Shown here: positions 7,512 through 11,870 of the stretch, in pieces
Position numbering within the stretch: the stretch's first letter is position 1
Layout of the letters: each line of letters opens with the position of its first letter
Assembly: GCA_949346185.1 (NCBI GenBank)
Contig: CASGVX010000034.1
Coordinates: forward strand, 1 to 11,870
Direction of reading: 5' to 3'
DNA from: an uncultured Lachnospiraceae bacterium
Lineage (GTDB): Bacteria > Bacillota > Clostridia > Lachnospirales > Lachnospiraceae
Length of the DNA stretch: 11,870 bases
Position numbers and translations under genes: made by a program
The notes under the pieces: model-generated
The model's input: only the letters and a program-made list of their open reading frames with translations
What the model was told of the DNA's origin: nothing
The model's database searches: none

Positions 7512-9905
7512 TTAATTATATGTATAGTCAATGGCAAAATTATATAAATTAAACTCATTCTGTATGATGCGGTAGCAGATAAAGGTCTCATTCTCGTAAT
7601 AAACTTGAAACTCCTGAGGGTATTTCTCCTCAAATGCCTTTGCCCAGAAGAACAGTTTGCTCTCCAGCGTCTTGCGATTCTCTATTCCATATGCCTCGCT
7701 GCCATTGTAGACGGCGGGCATGGCGGCATCTTCCTCGGAAACATATCCTAGGTTTAAAAAGTCGTCAGTGACGTTGTTGGCCACGCCATATTGGAGCGGA
7801 TATTTTTCAATGTAGAAAAATACATATTTCGTGGGAATGGTTACCGTGGTATCAGCGTTCATATTGTGCATTTTTCCAAGGAAGGTACATGCTTCCTGAT
7901 GCCATCCCTTGTGCAGGACTAGCTGCAGGCTGTCGGTGCTGGATACGATGGTCCACTTCTTGTCGGGATAGTTCTTCATAATTTCGTAGTTGCAGTACAT
8001 CTCCCCGGTGGATTGGATAGCGAACTCCATGCTGAGGGGCTTGATGAAATCTTGGGTAATGATTAAAAACGTCATGGCAACGCCGGCAGCAATGGGGAAC
8101 AATTCCGTCAGGCGGTGGTAGCGCAGGGGGCGGAACAGGATGACATATCCCAAATCCAGCAATACACCGCAGAATACCGGGGCGGCGTAAGCTACAAAGA
8201 TTCGGGAGCGGTTCTGATCCATGGGGGAGGGCATGGAAAAGTCTGCGGAACTGTACAGCATGACCATAAAGAATAGGTACAGTGCTATGGATAGCAGGTT
8301 GCGGTAGTAGAATTTGCGCCGAATCAGGGTCAGCAGCGCGCAGGCCGCCATCATTCCCTCCATGCCGTACAGGAGGAAGGTAATGAAGTCTTCCTGTATG
8401 TATACCGAATTAATATTTGCCGCCACTTTGTCATTGAAGGAGACAATCCTCTTCTGCATGCTCTTCGCCGCCATCTCTACGCGCTCCAAGAGGGAGGGCT
8501 GAGGCTGGGGGGTAGGCTGTTCTGCCGTTACGCTGGGCGGGGCAGAAGCAGAGGGATCCAGAAGGGAGGCTGGGGCATCGGTGATGTCATAGACGACGAA
8601 GCCATCCCCCTCGTTTACCTTGTATTTTTCTAATTTCTTATCTTCCTCTGGCGCTTCTGCCTTCTCAGAACTAGATGAAATCACGCCCAATGCCCAGCCT
8701 AAGGAACCCTGCAGGGGGGTGCCGCCGACAAAGAACACTGCCATGGGGGCGATGGCGCTAGAAAGGCTTAGGATGCCCGCCACTGCGATGGAGCAGAAGT
8801 AGCGGTAGTGGAAGACCACTGGGAAATAGGCCATTGCCACGGCAAAGCACAGGAACACTGCCACGATTGTGATATAAAAATGTGCTGATAATGTCAGGGA
8901 GAAACTTATGGCAAATAATATCAGGCTCCAAGTGCTGGGGCGCAAATGGTACAGGGCCAGCCAGGTATAGAGTTTATTCTGCCTGCGCAGTTCTTTCTCG
9001 ATGGCGATTTCCTCTTTCTTTTGCTGAAAGAACTGCATCAGGAAATAGGCGCAGGGGTAGAGGAAGATCATGCCGAATTCTTGGGGCAGGGTAAATTGGT
9101 AGCGCATGATGCTCTGGGTTTCAAAGAGGTTTGGCAGGGTGAATATCAGCACGCCAATGATGGGGATATACCGGGAGCGGCAGATTTTTCGCAGCAATAC
9201 GTATATCATGGCATAGATGTACAGCGTCTCGATCATGCCGAATACCCGGAAGATGGAGAGAATCTGTATACCGAAGAAATCGTGAATGAAGTACAGCACG
9301 TTGTGGAAGCCGAAGGGATATATTCCATTGCAGAAAATATTCCCCTCTGCGATCTGGTTTACCCAGTAGTGGTGCACCACCATATCAGAGGTGCCGTAGG
9401 AGTACCGCACAAAGGTCTGGTAGCCATAATAGTAGACGTTGAAGGCGACTAGTCCCGAGAGCATTCCCCACTCCAGAATGTGATGGAATATATGGGAGAA
9501 GCAGCCACGGATAGCCGCTTTCATCCGCTTTTTTGGCTCTGTGGTCAGGTTGAGCCACAGGGTGCCAATCTTCACCTCGTCCAGAAATAATCTGGTGACG
9601 GAGGTGTAGATGCCTAGGAAAAATCCCTTCACATCGGGGTGGTTGATCTTGTACCAGGCGATGGCTGCAGGGACGATGCTTAGGATATACAGGGAAATCC
9701 GGCTGGGAATATGCAGGATGAACATGATAAATACCACATTTACCATGTAAAAATTCCCCACCAGCACGCAAATGATGAATTTCTGGTGCAGCGTCCTATT
9801 CCGCAGGCGGGCCTTGAGAACAATATAAGGCGCCAGAAGAACGAGGAATGCATAGGCAAGAAAAACTTGTATCATCTCTAGGATAGTGGTGATTTCCATG
9901 GACAT
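7512..9905 (-). CDS. Large polytopic membrane protein, GT-C glycosyltransferase-like
   Basis: This 797-residue protein has about 14 hydrophobic segments (from about 12 to 395, then 505-620) and a polar C-terminal domain (about 625-797) probably outside the cell. A loop after an early segment carries YGTSDMVVHHYW (170-181, Asp174) followed by GIYPFGFHN (194-202). An acidic residue in the first outer loop and a C-terminal outer domain are typical of GT-C enzymes such as STT3 and PMT, which use polyprenyl-linked sugar donors. The fold assignment is inference. Between the two membrane blocks lies a polar insert of about 90 residues (411-500), with a Pro, Ala, Ser and Gln-rich stretch at 443-473. 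The ATG at 9905 is supported by AAAGGAGG at 9921-9914, 8 bases away. It sits between pelE and the DUF2194 gene with gaps of 41 and 18 bases and is not a standard Pel component. It could instead be a ligase-like or scaffold protein. Confidence 0.85.
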   Translation of the reverse strand: MSMEITTILEMIQVFLAYAFLVLLAPYIVLKARLRNRTLHQKFIICVLVGNFYMVNVVFIMFILHIPSRISLYILSIVPAAIAWYKINHPDVKGFFLGIYTSVTRLFLDEVKIGTLWLNLTTEPKKRMKAAIRGCFSHIFHHILEWGMLSGLVAFNVYYYGYQTFVRYSYGTSDMVVHHYWVNQIAEGNIFCNGIYPFGFHNVLYFIHDFFGIQILSIFRVFGMIETLYIYAMIYVLLRKICRSRYIPIIGVLIFTLPNLFETQSIMRYQFTLPQEFGMIFLYPCAYFLMQFFQQKKEEIAIEKELRRQNKLYTWLALYHLRPSTWSLILFAISFSLTLSAHFYITIVAVFLCFAVAMAYFPVVFHYRYFCSIAVAGILSLSSAIAPMAVFFVGGTPLQGSLGWALGVISSSSEKAEAPEEDKKLEKYKVNEGDGFVVYDITDAPASLLDPSASAPPSVTAEQPTPQPQPSLLERVEMAAKSMQKRIVSFNDKVAANINSVYIQEDFITFLLYGMEGMMAACALLTLIRRKFYYRNLLSIALYLFFMVMLYSSADFSMPSPMDQNRSRIFVAYAAPVFCGVLLDLGYVILFRPLRYHRLTELFPIAAGVAMTFLIITQDFIKPLSMEFAIQSTGEMYCNYEIMKNYPDKKWTIVSSTDSLQLVLHKGWHQEACTFLGKMHNMNADTTVTIPTKYVFFYIEKYPLQYGVANNVTDDFLNLGYVSEEDAAMPAVYNGSEAYGIENRKTLESKLFFWAKAFEEKYPQEFQVYYENETFICYRIIQNEFNLYNFAIDYTYN

Positions 9906-9946
9906 ACCCTCTTCCTCCTTTCTATTGGTGGGTGATTTCCTCAGCG

Positions 9947-11050
9947 CTAATTAAATATGCGAATCAGTTCCAGCAGTTCCTTATCAATGGCGATATCGGA
10001 TGTCTTTAGTTTATTCATATAAAAGAAGAATTTTTCTTTCTCTTTGGTCTCAAAATAAAAATGTAGCACGCAGTAGTACATTTCCATGTGGTCTGGATAG
10101 TCTTCCTGAAATCGTTCCACCCAGGTGACCGCCAACTGCAATTCTCCGATTCTTGATAGGAGATTTACCAAACTGCCATAGTAGTCGGCTTTTAATAATT
10201 CCTTGCTGCTCTGGTAGGCATTCTCGCAGGTGTGCTGTAATAAAAATACATATGTTTTTAATTCCAGTTCGGAGAGGAAGCCGGCATTCAGCATGCGGAT
10301 GAGGTACTCGATAAATAACTGATTCACTTCCCTGTCCTTGGGGTCAGATTCCAGCTGGGCTTGGAATTTCTGGATGGTGTTCTGAAATTCTGCCGTCACG
10401 TCCATGATGGCGGAAGCCGCATAGTGGGATGCCTCAGAGTCTGAGCTGTTCAGCGCCTTTGATACGGCGTTGATGGATTTGGACACATCCCCCCTGAGCA
10501 CCGTCAGCAGAAGCTGGCGAAGGCTGTCCTTGTCATCAATCATGATGGCCTCCTCCAAGGGAACCAAGTTCATTTCTTCTTCCATATTAGGCCGGTCTAC
10601 GATATCCACTCGCTCCTTGGAGAAGGTGATAGCGGCCAAATCAATATCTCTGTCGAAGAAAATCTGGTAAAAGAAGGTGCCCAGACCCAGAAATACTATG
10701 CTGATGACGGGACATAGGAAAATGAAGATAGACAGAATGGCGTATTTGGTCAGGGAATCAAACCGCTCCGTCTCATCCTTGGTAAATTGCCCCTCATCAT
10801 CTTTTTCTTCCTTTTCCTCTTCTGGCTCTTCCCCCTGGTCTTCCTTTTTAATGGATTCTTTCTCCCGCTCTTCCTCCTGTTTTTCCTCATCCTCCCCGGC
10901 TAGTTTCTTGATATCCTCCTCCAAGGGGACTTCCTTCGCCTTTTTCTTTTTTCGCGTTTTTATAAAGCCAAAGGCAAAGTAACCTATGGCAATAAAAGTG
11001 TTTGCAAGAATGATTGCTATCACGAGTATGTTTTCCTGTAGCGGCGTCAT
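9947..11050 (-). CDS. pelE: PelE-like membrane protein
   Basis: This 367-residue protein has one membrane segment at about 5-31, a very charged cytoplasmic linker at 32-98 (Glu and Lys dominated), a second membrane segment at about 103-132, then a long all-helical domain to the end. The segment with EEAIMIDDKDSLRQLLL and, about 30 residues later, EASHYAAS (206-213) is characteristic of PelE. The C-terminal helices resemble TPR-like repeats. PelE is an inner-membrane partner of PelD and part of the synthase complex. The two-segment layout agrees with the family, but the acidic linker is longer than I would expect. Two ATG codons compete: the AAAGGGGG site at 11065-11058 is 7 bases from the ATG at 11050 but only 1 base from the one at 11056, so 11050 is chosen. 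The gene follows pelD after about 20 bases. Confidence 0.85.
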   Translation of the reverse strand: MTPLQENILVIAIILANTFIAIGYFAFGFIKTRKKKKAKEVPLEEDIKKLAGEDEEKQEEEREKESIKKEDQGEEPEEEKEEKDDEGQFTKDETERFDSLTKYAILSIFIFLCPVISIVFLGLGTFFYQIFFDRDIDLAAITFSKERVDIVDRPNMEEEMNLVPLEEAIMIDDKDSLRQLLLTVLRGDVSKSINAVSKALNSSDSEASHYAASAIMDVTAEFQNTIQKFQAQLESDPKDREVNQLFIEYLIRMLNAGFLSELELKTYVFLLQHTCENAYQSSKELLKADYYGSLVNLLSRIGELQLAVTWVERFQEDYPDHMEMYYCVLHFYFETKEKEKFFFYMNKLKTSDIAIDKELLELIRIFN

Positions 11051-11057
11051 AGTCATC

Positions 11058-11065
11058 CCCCCTTT
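11058..11065 (-). promoter_or_regulatory. Ribosome binding site that decides the pelE start
   Basis: AAAGGGGG lies in the short pelD-pelE gap. Its spacing of 7 bases to the ATG at 11050, against 1 base to the ATG at 11056, favours the second ATG. The difference is two residues. Confidence 0.5.
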
Positions 11066-11071
11066 GATTTA

Positions 11072-11870
11072 TCAGGTAAGATTGCTGGTTTTGCGTTCTA
11101 GCGGCGTGCAGGTGATGCCAATCTGGGCAAAGCGTTTGATAATGAACTGGGCATCCTGCAGGCTGGAGTTGGTGAGCAGGATGCAAACTTCCCCGTCTGC
11201 GCCGATTCCCAAATAATCAGAGAAGCGCAGCTTGGAGGAGAGGATGTCGCTCCACTCTTTGTAATTCCTAGAGGCTTCGGAGGAAACCTGCAGGACGGTA
11301 CACTCGGTAAATCCCTTCTCCATGGCATCCTGATAGGTGGTGTGGAGTTCCTGGAAGGCATCTTTCGTTAGCAGCCTAGTATCTGGGATGAAACGAGTGG
11401 TAGCGAGGGCTTCCAGATAGCGATCCGCCCTCTCCACGGAATTGTATATCATGTATCCCAGCACGGTCAGCAGATTGGTGTGGTACAGGGTCATTTTCTC
11501 AAAGGGAAGGCCCCAGAGCATAATGATCTCGATGGGCTTTTCGCTTCGGTAGATGGCACTGGCCAGGAGAGGATAATCCTCGTTCATTGTTTTGTTGACA
11601 TATACCTGATGGTTGTTGATAGCCGTAATCATATCCGTCATCTCAGAATACTTCAGGGATTTTCCCAAGCTCTTCGCCTGATCGGAGGTGGCGGAAAAGA
11701 GACGGCAGTAGTCGCTGTTGGCAATCTGGTAGATAGCCACGTCCTCCGTGCCAAGAATGCGCCCGATGATATCTGCAGCGTAGAAGAGTACGGCTCCGGC
11801 TTCCAAGGAATCCAGTTCGGAGGTGATGCTGTATATCTTCACCAGACTGTCATCGTAGTCCAGGATGCGG
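11072..11870 (-). CDS. pelD: PelD, c-di-GMP receptor (C-terminal part, cut by the window edge)
   Basis: About 265 residues are visible, and the frame stays open to the edge (RILDYDDSLVKIYSITSEL), so the GTG at 11842 is not the real start. Known PelD is about 450 residues: membrane helices, a GAF domain and a degenerate GGDEF domain. The window shows the last two. The GAF-like part covers about the first 145 residues, and the GGDEF-like part begins near RFIPDTRLLTKDAF. Aligned by eye to active diguanylate cyclases, the catalytic GGDEF is replaced by ADGEV (11200-11186), so cyclase activity is not expected. The RxxD inhibitory site is kept as RFSD (11227-11216) at exactly the usual distance. 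In Pseudomonas PelD this site binds c-di-GMP and activates polymer synthesis, so the same control is likely here. The gene heads the visible operon; any promoter is outside the window. Confidence 0.88.
   Translation of the reverse strand, partial: RILDYDDSLVKIYSITSELDSLEAGAVLFYAADIIGRILGTEDVAIYQIANSDYCRLFSATSDQAKSLGKSLKYSEMTDMITAINNHQVYVNKTMNEDYPLLASAIYRSEKPIEIIMLWGLPFEKMTLYHTNLLTVLGYMIYNSVERADRYLEALATTRFIPDTRLLTKDAFQELHTTYQDAMEKGFTECTVLQVSSEASRNYKEWSDILSSKLRFSDYLGIGADGEVCILLTNSSLQDAQFIIKRFAQIGITCTPLERKTSNLT

Noticed and set aside
8946..9452. Plus-strand open frame of 168 codons
   Set aside because: It lies wholly antisense to the GT-C-like gene, whose membrane segments, ribosome binding site and operon position are convincing. 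The plus-strand product has no recognisable pattern.
49..9618. CCTAGG occurs about eight times, somewhat more than chance
   Set aside because: Nearly all copies are Leu-Gly pairs written CTA-GGN in the minus-strand genes, so it reflects codon use and not a dispersed site.
10677..10982. Plus-strand open frame of 101 codons, very rich in Ser and Phe
   Set aside because: This is the mirror image of the Glu/Lys-rich linker of PelE: GAG and GAA read as CTC and TTC on the other strand and keep the frame open.
11840..11842. GTG as start of the pelD gene
   Set aside because: The frame continues upstream to the window edge with PelD-like sequence, so the gene is simply cut by the window.

Overview
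The window is a single-direction block of nine genes, all on the minus strand, so transcription runs from high to low coordinates. Strong AAAGGAGG-type ribosome binding sites, GTG and TTG starts, moderate base composition and the absence of outer-membrane export genes suggest a Gram-positive anaerobe of the Clostridia type, perhaps Lachnospiraceae. The organism assignment is inference. I saw no tRNA, rRNA, transposase, CRISPR array or convincing terminator.

The core is a Pel-type exopolysaccharide synthase locus. In transcription order it has: the C-terminal part of PelD (11870-11072, cut by the window edge), with a GAF-like region and a degenerate GGDEF domain that keeps the c-di-GMP I-site; PelE (11050-9947), with two membrane segments, an acidic linker and a helical repeat domain; a 797-residue polytopic membrane protein (9905-7512) resembling GT-C glycosyltransferases; a 602-residue membrane-anchored extracytoplasmic protein of DUF2194 type (7493-5685); PelF, the GT4 polymerising glycosyltransferase (5634-4180); and PelG, the polytopic MOP/Wzx-like transporter (4109-2616).

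Directly downstream, with ATGA stop/start overlaps, come a DUF2304 membrane protein (2619-2230) and a second GT4 glycosyltransferase (2233-1022). After a gap of about 108 bases come a DPM1-like GT2 glycosyltransferase (913-167) and the first 57 codons of a membrane-anchored protein that runs off the left edge (170-1).

Working model: c-di-GMP binding to PelD switches on a PelD-PelE-PelF-PelG membrane complex that makes and exports the polymer. The known Pel modification protein PelA and the outer-membrane parts PelB and PelC are not seen. Their place between pelE and pelF is taken by the GT-C-like and DUF2194 proteins. Together with the GT2, DUF2304 and second GT4 downstream, this suggests a modified or branched Pel-like polymer, possibly decorated outside the membrane from a polyprenyl-phosphate sugar. 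That last part is hypothesis. The main points of interest are the unusual composition of the locus, the two large uncharacterised proteins, the conserved I-site, and a perfect 10-bp inverted repeat inside pelG.
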